This document shows positions 18,116 to 27,857 of a DNA stretch of 64,000 bases, piece after piece. Numbering within the stretch: position 1 is the first letter of the stretch; each line of letters begins with the position of its first letter. Origin of the DNA: Flammeovirga pectinis (lineage in GTDB: Bacteria > Bacteroidota > Bacteroidia > Cytophagales > Flammeovirgaceae). The notes beneath the pieces were generated by a model. The model made no database searches. It saw nothing but the letters and a program-made list of their open reading frames with translations, and had not been told where the DNA came from. Position numbers and translations under genes: made by a program. The stretch covers positions 3,880,001-3,944,000 of the forward strand of contig NZ_CP034562.1 of the NCBI RefSeq assembly GCF_003970675.1. The letters are read 5' to 3'.

Positions 18116-18568
18116 ATGAATGATGTATGGTTCCAACTAATCCATAACTTTCAATACTACCTATGGTGGTGGATTGGTGGTTTTTTTATTTTTACAATAT
18201 TATTATGGGTTTATATTTATTTCCCCTTTGAAAAAAAGAAACCAATTAGTGACCAAGAATTAGATGACCTTTTTGATGATTTAAAACAATCTAAAGATAG
18301 TGTCCTTCATGTTCTTGAAAACTATCAAGATATTATTGACAATAAAAATAAGGAACTCAAAGATTTCGATGAAAAAATTGAAGATAGAGAAAACCACCTT
18401 TTATTAATATCTGAATTACCAGAGGAGATTGAATTAGAAATTAAATTAAAAGAAAGAAAACATAATCAAAAAATGCTTCTGATTGGTATTCTTTCCGGAC
18501 TTCTAATAGGAGCACTAGGAATGTGGGCTTTTATTAATTGGGAGCAGATTTTTCAAATAATACTCTAA
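18116..18568 (+). CDS. Coiled-coil protein with two membrane segments, unknown function
   Basis: I do not recognise this 150-aa protein. It has a Trp-rich first membrane segment (about 14-38), a strongly charged coiled coil (about 40-115: DDLFDDLKQSKDSVLH, KNKELKDFDEKIEDREN) and a second membrane segment with a GxxxGxxxG-like pattern (about 119-142, IGILSGLLIGALGMWAF). The layout is a membrane hairpin with a cytosolic or periplasmic coiled coil. It ends about 50 bp before the trehalose gene on the same strand and may be co-transcribed. Confidence 0.7.
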   Translation: MNDVWFQLIHNFQYYLWWWIGGFFIFTILLWVYIYFPFEKKKPISDQELDDLFDDLKQSKDSVLHVLENYQDIIDNKNKELKDFDEKIEDRENHLLLISELPEEIELEIKLKERKHNQKMLLIGILSGLLIGALGMWAFINWEQIFQIIL

Positions 18569-18620
18569 AAATTCTCATTTCAAATTTTTGAGTAAGCAAG
18601 TAATTAAACTAACATTAAAA

Positions 18621-20810
18621 ATGGCGAAAAAAACAATCATTGTCTCAAATCGACTACCTGTAACCGTTAATAAAAATCCTGATGATACGCTTAGCTTCCA
18701 TCCAAGTTCTGGAGGTTTGGCAACTGGTTTAAGTACAACTTATAAACAAGGAGGTAATCTTTGGATTGGCTGGCCAGGAACTTATGATCATAGTAAAAAA
18801 GAGCAAGAACACATTTCTAATGAGCTTAAAAAAGATAATATGGCTCCTGTGTTTCTTACTAAAAACGAAGTTAAAAAATTCTACGAAGGGTATTCAAATA
18901 AAACACTTTGGCCACTCTTTCATTATTTTACAGAATACGCATCTTATGAGTTAGATCTTTGGGATGCTTATGTTCATGTAAATCAATTGTTCTGTAACGC
19001 CATATTAGATCACGCTGAACCAGAAGATACTATTTGGGTACACGATTATCAGTTGTTACTCCTTCCAGGAATGTTAAGAGAAGCACTACCTGATGCTACA
19101 ATAGGGTTCTTTCAACATATACCTTTCCCTTCTTATGAAATTTTCCGTCTCTTACCTTGGAGAAAAGAAACATTAGAGGGTGTATTAGGAGCAGACTTAA
19201 TCGGTTTCCATACATATGATGATATGAGGCACTTCTTGAGTTCTATAAATAGATTATTAGGCTATGATAGCTCTCTTGGACTGGTAAAGGTTAAGAACCG
19301 TCTTGTTTCTGTAGATGCCTTTCCTATGGGAATTGATTATGATAAATTTGAACAAGCTGCTGACTCTGAAAAAACAAAACAAAAAATCATTGCCTATAGC
19401 GATCTACTTAGTAAAAATAAATCAATTCTTTCTATTGACAGGTTAGACTATAGTAAAGGAATTAAACATAGATTATTAAGTTTTGATAAATTCTTATCAC
19501 GCTATCCAGAATACCAAGGAGTAGTTTCTTTAATACTACTAGTAGTTCCTTCTAGGGATAAAGTAGATCAATATCAACACTTAAAAGAAGAAATTGACAC
19601 CCTTGTTGGTAAGATAAACGGTAAGTATAGTAGAATGAACTGGTCTCCTATTCATTACTTCTATAGATCTTTCAGCTTTGAAGGTTTATCGGCACTTTAT
19701 AAAACTTCTGACGTTGCTCTAGTTACTCCATTAAGAGATGGAATGAACTTAGTATGTAAAGAGTATGTAGCTAGTAAGACAGACCAACAAGGAGTACTTA
19801 TATTAAGTGAAATGGCTGGTGCAGCTAAAGAACTTTCTGAAGCTATTCTTATTAATCCAAATGATGAAAATCAAATTGTAGATGCACTTTATACTGCCCT
19901 TACTATGCCCGAAGAGGAGCAGCGTATTCGTATGAAGGAAATGCAGAAGAAAGTAAGGCGTTACAATGTTCATAGATGGGTTGAAATATTTATGAATCAA
20001 TTAGACAATATCAAAGAAAGACAAACTGCAATGAACATGCGTTTATTGCCTGCAAAATCACAAAAAAGAATGTTAGAAAAATATACCAACGCTCAAAATA
20101 GAATCATATTTTTAGATTATGATGGTACGTTAAAAGGCTTTGCAGCTGATCCACAATCAGTATCTCCAGATCAAGAACTGAAAGAGATAATGACTAATTT
20201 AACTTCTGATCCTAAAAATAGAGTTGTTATTATTAGTGGTAGAGATAAAGAAACTTTAGAGGCTTGGTTTGAAGGCTTTAAAGTAGACATAATAGCAGAG
20301 CATGGTATTTGGCTTAGAAGAGGGACTACTGACTTTGAAATGATTGAAAACCTGAACTCAGATTGGAAGTCAAAAATTAGTAGAATGTTAGATCGTTATG
20401 TAGATCGTACACCCGGATCTTTTGTTGAAGAGAAGGCTTTTTCTATTGCATGGCATTACAGAAAAGCAGATGCAGATTTCGGAGATTTAAGAGCTAGAGA
20501 ACTAGTAGGTAACTTAAACTACCTTGTCTCTAACATGAATCTACAAGTAATGCATGGAAATAAAGTTGTAGAAGTGAAGAGTCAGGAGGTAAATAAAGGG
20601 AAAGCTGCCTTAAAATTCCTCTCGGATGATACATATGATTTTGTATTTGCTGCTGGTGATGATGTTACAGATGAAGATACATTCCTTGCTTTACCTAAGA
20701 AATCTTACACTATTAAAGTAGGCTTAGGAGCGTCGGCTGCTAGATATAACTTAAAAACAGTTTCTGATGTAAGACAATTACTCACTGACTTTAATAATAC
20801 AGACAAATAA
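18621..20810 (+). CDS. Bifunctional trehalose-6-phosphate synthase/phosphatase
   Basis: The protein (729 aa) carries out both steps of trehalose synthesis. The N-terminal OtsA-type GT20 domain (about 1-465) shows [39 protein letters not shown] and [16 protein letters not shown]. The C-terminal OtsB-type HAD phosphatase starts at [10 protein letters not shown] with the nucleophile Asp, followed by VVIISGRD and [14 protein letters not shown] 33 bp upstream could start translation, but the ATG at 18621 gives [14 protein letters not shown], the usual start. Trehalose is an osmoprotectant, which suits a marine or salt-exposed habitat. Confidence 0.95.
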   Translation: MAKKTIIVSNRLPVTVNKNPDDTLSFHPSSGGLATGLSTTYKQGGNLWIGWPGTYDHSKKEQEHISNELKKDNMAPVFLTKNEVKKFYEGYSNKTLWPLFHYFTEYASYELDLWDAYVHVNQLFCNAILDHAEPEDTIWVHDYQLLLLPGMLREALPDATIGFFQHIPFPSYEIFRLLPWRKETLEGVLGADLIGFHTYDDMRHFLSSINRLLGYDSSLGLVKVKNRLVSVDAFPMGIDYDKFEQAADSEKTKQKIIAYSDLLSKNKSILSIDRLDYSKGIKHRLLSFDKFLSRYPEYQGVVSLILLVVPSRDKVDQYQHLKEEIDTLVGKINGKYSRMNWSPIHYFYRSFSFEGLSALYKTSDVALVTPLRDGMNLVCKEYVASKTDQQGVLILSEMAGAAKELSEAILINPNDENQIVDALYTALTMPEEEQRIRMKEMQKKVRRYNVHRWVEIFMNQLDNIKERQTAMNMRLLPAKSQKRMLEKYTNAQNRIIFLDYDGTLKGFAADPQSVSPDQELKEIMTNLTSDPKNRVVIISGRDKETLEAWFEGFKVDIIAEHGIWLRRGTTDFEMIENLNSDWKSKISRMLDRYVDRTPGSFVEEKAFSIAWHYRKADADFGDLRARELVGNLNYLVSNMNLQVMHGNKVVEVKSQEVNKGKAALKFLSDDTYDFVFAAGDDVTDEDTFLALPKKSYTIKVGLGASAARYNLKTVSDVRQLLTDFNNTDK

Positions 20811-20828
20811 CCTTTGTTTTCTACATAC

Positions 20829-20869
20829 AAAAAGAGCCTCTTCTAAATATTTCAGAAGAGGCTCTTTTT
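20829..20869. terminator. Terminator after the trehalose gene
   Basis: A perfect 16-bp stem (20829-20844 and 20854-20869) containing GAGCCTCTTCT and ending in five T follows the stop codon by 18 bp. Confidence 0.9.
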
Positions 20870-20979
20870 ATTTAATTAAAATTGTTAAAAACCATATTTA
20901 TAAATTGACTTCTAACCTATTGATAAATTAAGAGAATAAATAGCCTAATTATATCAAAAAATGTATTATTGTACTTTTC

Positions 20980-21366
20980 TAAGATTAAAAAACAAACTCG
21001 AATGATAAAAAAGAGTTCATAAAAAAAAGAAAAATACGTTAATTAAATGTGATAATCATAACCTTAAACAGGGGACCCCGTTTAGTTATAATGTAATCAA
21101 CATAAAGATAATGTCAGATGAATAGATGATAATATCAGATGAATAGAAGAAAAGAGAAGAGGAGTTGATTAGGTAGTAATTCAGTTAATCAATGTCAGAT
21201 GAATAGATTGAAAAGACTGTTTACAAATAGAGATAAAAAATATTTTACTAAAAAATTCTATTTATATAGGTGATAGTAAATATTCAAAATATAAGTTTAG
21301 CGAAATGAACAGATTGAAGAGGAGTTGGAGTAACCCTTTGTCTTATAGACAAAGGGTTCTTTGTTT
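20980..21366 (+). ncRNA. Candidate repeat-containing small RNA
   Basis: No protein-coding frame of useful size is visible in this part of the 649-bp gene-free region 20811-21459. Instead there are three copies of ATGTCAGATGAATAGAT (21111, 21132 with ATA, 21192) and a degenerate fourth near 21303, two copies of GAAGAGGAGTTG (21156 and 21316), and a GGGGACCCC palindrome (21071-21079) inside AAAC...GTTT. The plus strand ends in an 11-bp hairpin (21332-21342, 21348-21358) followed by CTTTGTTTT, a good intrinsic terminator. The 5' end is unknown; 20980 is only a guess. Confidence 0.4.
21332..21366 (+). terminator. Terminator of the candidate RNA at 21 kb
   Basis: AACCCTTTGTC pairs perfectly with GACAAAGGGTT around a 5-nt loop and is followed by a T-rich tail on the plus strand. 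The minus-strand side lacks a T run, so it belongs to a rightward transcript although no protein gene precedes it. Confidence 0.75.
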
Positions 21367-21459
21367 TCTTCAATCTTTCGATGACTCAAAGTAAATACTA
21401 AAATTTCAATATTCCAAGATTCATTAACAAAAAAAAGTAAACAAATATAAATACTAGTA

Positions 21460-22497
21460 CTATTTATAAGTGATTTTAACATTTTCAGTCAATGGATGAC
21501 TAATACATGTTAATATATAACCATCTTTCTTTTCTTGTTCTGATAACACTGTAGTGTCGCCCATTTCAACATCTCCAGAAGTACATTGCCCCATACATGC
21601 AGTACATACTCCATTTTGGCAAGAATAAGGAACGTCTAAACCTGCATCTAAGGCTGCTTCTAATATTGTTGTATCTGGTTTTACCTGAATTAAATGTTCT
21701 TCTCCGTCTACCGTTATCGATACATTTTGTTCATTAACGTCACTACTATGTTCATCTCCTGCTACAGGAACAAAACTCTCATTAAAAACTTTATTTCCAG
21801 GAACTTTAAAACGTTGTAAAGCACTTTTTACCGAAGTCATCATTCCTTCTGGACCACACAGATAATGTACTGTATTTCCTAAAGAGAGTCTATTTAAAAT
21901 ATTTACAGAAACTACATCATCAATTCTCCCTGCAAAACCACCCCAAGATGTAGATGGTTTACTTAAAACATGAACAATTTCTAATCTGTCTTCAAATTTC
22001 TTTTTTAACTCATCTAATTGCTCTTTAAATATTATAGAATTTTCATTTCTATTTCCATAAACTAAAGTTACTTTAGATGTGCTTTCAAAAAATAATGCAC
22101 TTTTAATCATAGAGAATAAAGGTGTTATTCCAGACCCTGCCCCCCAAAAAATTAAATTTCTAGAAACTTCTTTATCGGGCTCAAATGCAAATTGGCCTAA
22201 AGGTTCAGAAACTTCTAAAGCATCGCCATTTTTTACATTATCATTCAAAAAGTTAGATACTAAGCCTCCTTCAATCCTTTTTACAGTAATATCTACAGTA
22301 GTATCTAATAATGGCGTAGAAGACATCGAGTACGATCTTCTTACTTTTTTATCGTTTATAGTACTTACTACTGTTAAAAATTGACCAGATTGATATTGTA
22401 CTTTTTTAAATAAAGGCTGTTTAAATTTTATAGTAACTGTATCAGCAGTTTCATTAACTACTTCTTTTACTTTTAAAGTATATTGATTCATGTTCAA
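21460..22497 (-). CDS. Ferredoxin-NAD(P)H reductase with C-terminal 2Fe-2S domain, PaaE/Hcr-like
   Basis: The 345-aa flavoprotein passes electrons between NAD(P)H, FAD and a 2Fe-2S centre. The FAD-binding motif is RRSYSMSS, the nucleotide-binding part starts at WGAGSGITPLFSMIK, and the C-terminal plant-type ferredoxin has Cys293, Cys298, Cys301 and Cys331 (C-x4-C-x2-C-x29-C). This order matches PaaE, the reductase of phenylacetyl-CoA oxygenase, and related reductases. No oxygenase or hydroxylase gene is adjacent, so the acceptor cannot be named. Confidence 0.9.
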   Translation of the reverse strand: MNMNQYTLKVKEVVNETADTVTIKFKQPLFKKVQYQSGQFLTVVSTINDKKVRRSYSMSSTPLLDTTVDITVKRIEGGLVSNFLNDNVKNGDALEVSEPLGQFAFEPDKEVSRNLIFWGAGSGITPLFSMIKSALFFESTSKVTLVYGNRNENSIIFKEQLDELKKKFEDRLEIVHVLSKPSTSWGGFAGRIDDVVSVNILNRLSLGNTVHYLCGPEGMMTSVKSALQRFKVPGNKVFNESFVPVAGDEHSSDVNEQNVSITVDGEEHLIQVKPDTTILEAALDAGLDVPYSCQNGVCTACMGQCTSGDVEMGDTTVLSEQEKKDGYILTCISHPLTENVKITYK

Positions 22498-22630
22498 AGT
22501 TTTAACTGATCTATAATATTTATGAAGAGTAACAACTATTATATACTCTTTTGATCGTCTAAATTTTTAGAAACTACGATTTTAGTTAATTTTACAATGT
22601 ATTACTACACTTACAAGATTATTTCGCAAA

Positions 22631-23245
22631 ATGCGTGCATTAATTACTACTACAATTTTCTTTTTATTATCTCTAGAGTTAATTGCTCAAAATAGAAGTG
22701 ATAATATTCCTACAAAATATATTCTAGAAGTTATTCCAGACTCTAGTATGGTGATAGATGGTAAAACAAATATCAACTCATTTAACTGCGTGTATAAAGA
22801 AACTATACAGAGCGAGTTAAAACTGACACAAAATATTTTTAAAGAATCTTCTCCTGTTCAACATACAGGGTTAGATTTTGCAGTAGCATGTTTTGACTGT
22901 GGAATTTCTTTAATGACTAAAGAGTTTAGTGATTTACTCTATGAAGAACAGTACCCTAAAATCTCTATGAAATTACTTTCTATGTTCATTTCTCAAGACA
23001 ACAAGAGTAAAGTTATTAATGGCAAAGGGAAAGCAAGTATGACCATTGCCGGTACTGAAAGAATTGAGAAAATAACTTATGTAGTTACACATAAAGAAGG
23101 TAAAAACTTTCAGATTAAGGGTTCTAAAGTAATAAATATTTTAGACTACAATATTACACCTCCCAAAAAGATGATGGGAATGGTTAGAGTAGACCAAAGT
23201 ATTGTTGTGAACTTTAATTTCAATTTTATTGTAGACGATCATTAG
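22631..23245 (+). CDS. YceI-like secreted protein
   Basis: The 204-aa protein has a signal peptide (1-19, ending LELIAQ). The mature part has the YceI pattern: SSMVIDGKTNINSFNC, LDFAVACFDCGISLMTKEF, YPKISMKLLSM and MTIAGTERIEKITYVV. YceI proteins are lipocalin-like beta barrels that bind isoprenoid or fatty ligands. Three cysteines are present in the mature part. The gene is alone on its strand and its last four bases overlap the end of the convergent lipoprotein gene. Confidence 0.75.
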   Translation: MRALITTTIFFLLSLELIAQNRSDNIPTKYILEVIPDSSMVIDGKTNINSFNCVYKETIQSELKLTQNIFKESSPVQHTGLDFAVACFDCGISLMTKEFSDLLYEEQYPKISMKLLSMFISQDNKSKVINGKGKASMTIAGTERIEKITYVVTHKEGKNFQIKGSKVINILDYNITPPKKMMGMVRVDQSIVVNFNFNFIVDDH

Positions 23246-24063
23246 TATATATACATAGATTTACTGGCAGCCACAGTAGCAGGTTCATTCTCGTTGTATA
23301 TAAACCTATACCCTAGGCTTCCTTTGCCAAAAAAGATAACTCTTACAGCTTCTAACTTATTTTTTGCTGTAACCGATTCAGATTTTAATTTCTTAATATT
23401 TGAATAATTCAAGTCTTGATCAAAAGCTACTTTTGCTTTAAAACTATAAGCTCTTCTTTTTGCAAAAACTCCAAACTTACCATTTGATACACCTTTAGAG
23501 TTTTCATAAAACCCCTGCCCAAATTCAGCAAAGTTTCCTGCCCCACTCCAATTTATTGCTTTCGTGATGTCATAAACATCAAAATAAGAATGTTCTGTTT
23601 TATACCTATGCAATAAACCTCTAGCTCTCTCTTTATCAGAAATTTCTATCTTTCTAATTCTTAATTCTTTTGACAAAACTACTCTTAACGAAAATTCCTG
23701 AAAATCAACTTCCTGTAAGCCGTGATCAAAATTTAAATCTCTTACTTCACCAGATTTAATAACAATTACTTCTGGAACTGTAATGATAACTTCATCTTTC
23801 TCCGTTTCTACTTCAATTTCTTCTTTAGGTTCAACAATTACTTCTTCTTTTTTTACTTCTACCTCTTGTTTAGGTAAAACTTCTATCTCTGGTACTTTAC
23901 GGTCTATTTCTGGTACCTCTTTCACTATTATTTCCTCTTCGTCATCAAAGAAATCAAAAATACTTTCTGTTTCTGTATTCTCTGTCTTTTGTTCATTTTC
24001 TGAGGGTGTTCCACAGGCTATTAAAAATAATAAAAGGAATATTGAGGTTATTAATCTTTTCAT
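23242..24063 (-). CDS. Lipoprotein with a Val/Glu/Lys repeat region, unknown function
   Basis: The 273-aa protein has a lipoprotein signal with Cys17 (LLLFLIACGTPS). Residues about 45-105 form a low-complexity Val/Glu/Lys stretch (VEVKKEEVIVEPKEEIEVE) that probably spans the periplasm or forms an extended stalk. The C-terminal 150 residues look folded (DLNFDHGLQEVDFQEFSLRV, YFDVYDITKAINWSGAGNFA). I do not recognise the domain. The gene is convergent and overlaps its neighbour by 4 bp. Confidence 0.7.
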   Translation of the reverse strand: MKRLITSIFLLLFLIACGTPSENEQKTENTETESIFDFFDDEEEIIVKEVPEIDRKVPEIEVLPKQEVEVKKEEVIVEPKEEIEVETEKDEVIITVPEVIVIKSGEVRDLNFDHGLQEVDFQEFSLRVVLSKELRIRKIEISDKERARGLLHRYKTEHSYFDVYDITKAINWSGAGNFAEFGQGFYENSKGVSNGKFGVFAKRRAYSFKAKVAFDQDLNYSNIKKLKSESVTAKNKLEAVRVIFFGKGSLGYRFIYNENEPATVAASKSMYIY

Positions 24064-24183
24064 GTTCAGTTAGAAATAAATATGTTTGTGACTCAAAAAT
24101 AGATAGTGTTTTGATTTATTGCACCACTTTTTCTTATAAATCAAAGATTACAGCTAACTAGAACTAATTATTTCTTAACGATC

Positions 24184-26124
24184 ATGATTAACAACGCTCC
24201 CTTTTTTAAGGTAAGTATTCCATTAATTCTTGGGATATTATTCACTTGGTATGTACTCAATACTACTTTTTCTGTTTACTATATTACTCTATTTCTATGG
24301 GTAGGAATGGTCATCTTTTATCAATTTGGTAAACAGATAAAAGGATATTTTTTATGGACTACTTTAATAATGTATCTATTCATTTTTACTATTGGAATAG
24401 GTATTACCCAACCTTATAAGTTTGCTACCCCAATAGATCAAACAGCTTCTAGCATTAGTATATTAATTACTTCTGGGCTGAAAAATCATAATAAATCAAA
24501 TAGTTTTTTTGGCGAAATTACATCTAACTCCTATCAAAAAATATATTTTCAAGTTCAGAAAGACTGCCTATCTATACATCAAAATGATATTATAATTATC
24601 TCACCTTCTAATCTTACAAAAGTTTATCCCTCAAATAATCCAGAAGCTTTTGATTTTAATAAAAATCTAATCAATAAAGGCATAACCTATAAAGCTTACC
24701 TCAAAAAATATAAGGTGATCCATATTGCTCAGAAAGAAAAGGTAAATACATTCAGAGATAAAATTAATGCTTTGATAGACCAACATTTTACATCTACTAC
24801 AAAAGGAATTGCTTATTCTTTACTACTGGGAAACAAGTCTGAAATGACCTCTGAAGAAGATCTTATTTTTAAAAAATCAGGAAATATGCATATGCTTGCA
24901 TTATCAGGAATGCATATTGGAATTATTATATTCTTATTAAATATTCTGATGAGTTGGAAAAAATTCTTCGGAAAAAAAGTGCATACATTTATGTTACTCT
25001 TGCAGATAATAATTATTTGGATGTATGCTTTTTTAGTAGGTAGTTCTCCGTCTATACTTAGAGCTGCTAGTATGTTTTCTTTACTAACAATAAGTTATTT
25101 ATTAAGAAAGAAATCAAACCCCTTAAATACAATTGGATTTACCTGTTTCTGTTTATTAATTTATAATCCTCTCTTCATATTTTCTATTGGTTTTCAGTTA
25201 TCTTTTTTTGCTGTAATAAGTATTGCTCTATTTCCTTATTGGGACGATATTCTGCAATTCCCTATTTTTCTGAGAGTATTCATATCTTTACTAACCATAT
25301 CGGTATTAGCACAATTAGGTACACTTCCTGTAGTGGCTTATCATTTTCATTTTATACCAATTTACAGTCTTTTCTCTGGTTTATTAAGTGGTTTTCTAAT
25401 CAGTCTTTTAATGTATATAGGGATAATGATTATACTATGTAGTTTTATTATCCCAGTAATTGTTCCCTATATACATTTTTTATTTTCAGCTACTTTCAAA
25501 ATATTATTAGCATGGCTAGGTATTTTTTCTCAGTTACCTCAGTTACCTAACATGTACTTATCAACCCTTGCTACGATAAGTCTTTCTTTCGGTATTTTTT
25601 GTTTGTTATATAGCATCTATTATCAAAAGAAGAACTTAAACTATGTAGGTTTCTTCTGTTTATTGTGTTGTATTTTTTCACAGGTTTCACATCAATTTTA
25701 TATCAGGAAAAAATGCATAACCATTTATCAATCCCCGGTACCAATAATTAGTTTCTCCCAAGAAAACACTATTACTACTTTTACTGCAGATACGAATCAA
25801 TTTCAGTTCGAAACTGTTATACAGCCTCATCAATCTTTATACGAAAAGAAAAAAACAACTTTTTTAACTATAGATCAAGGACTATATACGCGTTTTGATC
25901 AGAAACACTTCCTTTGGGTAAATCAATTTATAAATGATGAAATACCTTCTGATTCTATAGATATATTATTCTATTCAGTCAGACAAAAGCCAAATAGAAC
26001 CCTTAAAACAGACTATTTAATACTACCAAATAAAAATTATCTTGATTTAATAGAAAATAAAATCACTTACAATAAAGTACACCTACTTGATAATCAAGGT
26101 GCTTGTCAATATATTTTTGAATGA
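24184..26124 (+). CDS. ComEC/Rec2-family DNA uptake channel
   Basis: The 646-aa inner-membrane protein has about ten hydrophobic segments. The N-terminal soluble OB-like part (about 70-190, DUF4131) includes SNNPEAFDFNKNLINKGI, and the competence core begins with MLALSGMHIGIIIFLL, the diagnostic ComEC motif. ComEC forms the channel for single-stranded DNA in natural transformation. The C-terminal metallo-beta-lactamase domain of the Bacillus protein is missing, as is common in this phylum. No other competence gene is nearby. Confidence 0.88.
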   Translation: MINNAPFFKVSIPLILGILFTWYVLNTTFSVYYITLFLWVGMVIFYQFGKQIKGYFLWTTLIMYLFIFTIGIGITQPYKFATPIDQTASSISILITSGLKNHNKSNSFFGEITSNSYQKIYFQVQKDCLSIHQNDIIIISPSNLTKVYPSNNPEAFDFNKNLINKGITYKAYLKKYKVIHIAQKEKVNTFRDKINALIDQHFTSTTKGIAYSLLLGNKSEMTSEEDLIFKKSGNMHMLALSGMHIGIIIFLLNILMSWKKFFGKKVHTFMLLLQIIIIWMYAFLVGSSPSILRAASMFSLLTISYLLRKKSNPLNTIGFTCFCLLIYNPLFIFSIGFQLSFFAVISIALFPYWDDILQFPIFLRVFISLLTISVLAQLGTLPVVAYHFHFIPIYSLFSGLLSGFLISLLMYIGIMIILCSFIIPVIVPYIHFLFSATFKILLAWLGIFSQLPQLPNMYLSTLATISLSFGIFCLLYSIYYQKKNLNYVGFFCLLCCIFSQVSHQFYIRKKCITIYQSPVPIISFSQENTITTFTADTNQFQFETVIQPHQSLYEKKKTTFLTIDQGLYTRFDQKHFLWVNQFINDEIPSDSIDILFYSVRQKPNRTLKTDYLILPNKNYLDLIENKITYNKVHLLDNQGACQYIFE

Positions 26125-26172
26125 CATTTGAAATAAGTGTGTTAATTATCTAGATCGTATCATTAATTAGTT

Positions 26173-26180
26173 TATTTTTG
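26173..26180 (+). promoter_or_regulatory. -7 promoter element before glmM
   Basis: TATTTTTG fits TAnnTTTG exactly and stands 25 bp before the TTG start. A -33 TTTG at normal spacing is not seen, so the evidence is moderate. Confidence 0.35.
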
Positions 26181-26204
26181 TCTCCTAATCAAATTTTTTG
26201 AGCC

Positions 26205-27686
26205 TTGACCTTAATTAAGTCTATTTCTGGCATTAGAGGAACAATTGGTGGTTCTACTGAAGAATCATTAAATCCTGTTGATGCCGCAAAATTTTCGTCT
26301 ACTTATGCAAAGTGGATCTTAGAAAATTCGGAAAACAGTAAAAAAGTTGTACTTGGTAGAGACGCTCGCGTTTCTGGCGGATGGCTTTCTGATATCGTTT
26401 CAGGTACGCTTCAAGCTATGGGTGTTCATGTTATAGACCTTGGTTTATCAACAACACCAACTGTAGAACTTGCTGTAGAGCTTGAGGAAGCTGCAGGAGG
26501 AATTATCCTTACTGCTAGTCATAACCCTGCTAACTGGAATGCCCTTAAATTACTAGATTCTAAAGGAGAGTTTATCTCTGCAGAAGCTATGCAAGAAATC
26601 TTGACAAACGCTGACGAAGGAAACTTCGAGTTTGCAGATTATAAACAAACTGGTTCTGTAACTACGGATGATACCTACATCGACAAACATATTGAGAAGA
26701 TCTTAGAACTTCCTTTAGTTGATGTTGAAGCAATTAAAGCTAAAGATTTTAAAGTAGTTATTGATTGTGTTAACTCTACTGGTGGTATTGCCGTACCTAA
26801 GCTTTTAAAAGCTCTAGGTGTAAATACTGTTGAGGAGTTATACTGTGAGCCAAACGGGAAATTCCCTCACAACCCAGAACCTCTTCCTGAAAATATTAAT
26901 GAGATTTGTAGAACACTAGAAAATGGTAATTTCAATCTAGGAATTATTGTTGACCCTGATGTTGACAGGTTAGCATTAGTAACAGAAGACGGTACTCCTT
27001 TTGGTGAAGAATATACACTAGTAGCTGTTGCTGATTACGTTTTAGAAAAAACGAAAGGCAATACAGTTTCTAATATGTCTTCTACACGTGCACTTCGTGA
27101 TGTTACTGAAAAACATGGCGGTTCTTATACAGCTTCTGCTGTTGGAGAGGTGAACGTTGTAAAAATGATGAAAGAAACCAATGCAATTATTGGCGGAGAA
27201 GGTAACGGAGGTGTTATTTTACCAGAATTACATTACGGTAGAGACGCTTTAGTTGGTATTGCTTTGATTTTATCGAAACTTGCTAATTATAATGGTACAG
27301 CAAATATGCTTCGTAAATCATTCCCTGATTACCATATCTCTAAAAATAAAATTGAATTAACACCTGAGATTGATGTTGATAATATCTTAGTTAAAATTCA
27401 AGAACGTTACGTAAACCAACCAATTAACACTTTAGATGGTGTAAAAATTGAATTTGGTAAAGAGTGGGTTCATTTGAGAAAATCAAATACTGAACCTATT
27501 ATCCGTATTTACTCTGAATCTGATTCTGAAAGAACTGCTGAGCATTTAGCTCAAAAAATAATTTCAGATATCAAAGAAATTATCTCTTTCAAAGCAGATG
27601 ATGAGGAAGAACTTCCTGTAGTTGATCAAAAGGCTACTGAAGAAACTTCTGATAATGTTAAAGGAGATACATCTACAAGTGAATAA
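26205..27686 (+). CDS. glmM: Phosphoglucosamine mutase (phosphohexomutase family)
   Basis: The 493-aa enzyme should convert glucosamine-6-phosphate to glucosamine-1-phosphate for cell-wall precursors. It shows the phosphoserine loop TASHNP (Ser105), the Mg site DPDVDR (Asp250, Asp252, Asp254), the sugar loop GEGNGG and the phosphate loop LRKSNTEPIIRIY. The TTG start gives MTLIKSISGIRGTIGG, the normal N-terminus. The family also includes phosphomannomutases, so substrate choice is likely but not proven. An acidic extension of about 30 residues follows the domain at the C-terminus. Confidence 0.78.
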   Translation: MTLIKSISGIRGTIGGSTEESLNPVDAAKFSSTYAKWILENSENSKKVVLGRDARVSGGWLSDIVSGTLQAMGVHVIDLGLSTTPTVELAVELEEAAGGIILTASHNPANWNALKLLDSKGEFISAEAMQEILTNADEGNFEFADYKQTGSVTTDDTYIDKHIEKILELPLVDVEAIKAKDFKVVIDCVNSTGGIAVPKLLKALGVNTVEELYCEPNGKFPHNPEPLPENINEICRTLENGNFNLGIIVDPDVDRLALVTEDGTPFGEEYTLVAVADYVLEKTKGNTVSNMSSTRALRDVTEKHGGSYTASAVGEVNVVKMMKETNAIIGGEGNGGVILPELHYGRDALVGIALILSKLANYNGTANMLRKSFPDYHISKNKIELTPEIDVDNILVKIQERYVNQPINTLDGVKIEFGKEWVHLRKSNTEPIIRIYSESDSERTAEHLAQKIISDIKEIISFKADDEEELPVVDQKATEETSDNVKGDTSTSE

Positions 27687-27754
27687 TTAAATTAATTACT
27701 TTGATTTAACACAACATAAATCACTGATAATCAATTTCATAATATATTCTAATC

Positions 27755-27788
27755 AAACGGACAATCTCTTATGATTGTCCGTTTTTTT
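27755..27788 (+). terminator. Terminator after glmM
   Basis: AAACGGACAATC pairs with GATTGTCCGTTT across a 6-nt loop and is followed by T residues. It ends 70 bp before the desulfurase start. Confidence 0.85.
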
Positions 27789-27857
27789 ATATACTTTGCA
27801 TTCTTTGGAATGTCTAAAACTTTCGCATACCAACCACCAATTCTAAATAAAACATAT

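Larger units (their letters stand above)
20870..21459. other. Long gene-free region between trehalose gene and reductase
   Basis: Apart from the candidate RNA, this stretch is AT-rich with no supported gene. The region 20880-21000 contains no promoter element I can defend. The 21165-21189 core TTGATTAGGTAGTAATT is shared with the other intergenic locus at 42731-42755. Confidence 0.5.

Noticed and set aside
21071-21079. GGGGACCCC palindrome as a restriction or recombination site
   Set aside because: A single copy with no associated enzyme or integrase gene; kept only as part of the candidate RNA.
21111-21207. Repeated four-codon frames ATG-TCA-GAT-GAA-TAG
   Set aside because: Four codons are too few for a product, one copy has ATA instead of ATG, and the repeats fit better as modules of a non-coding RNA.
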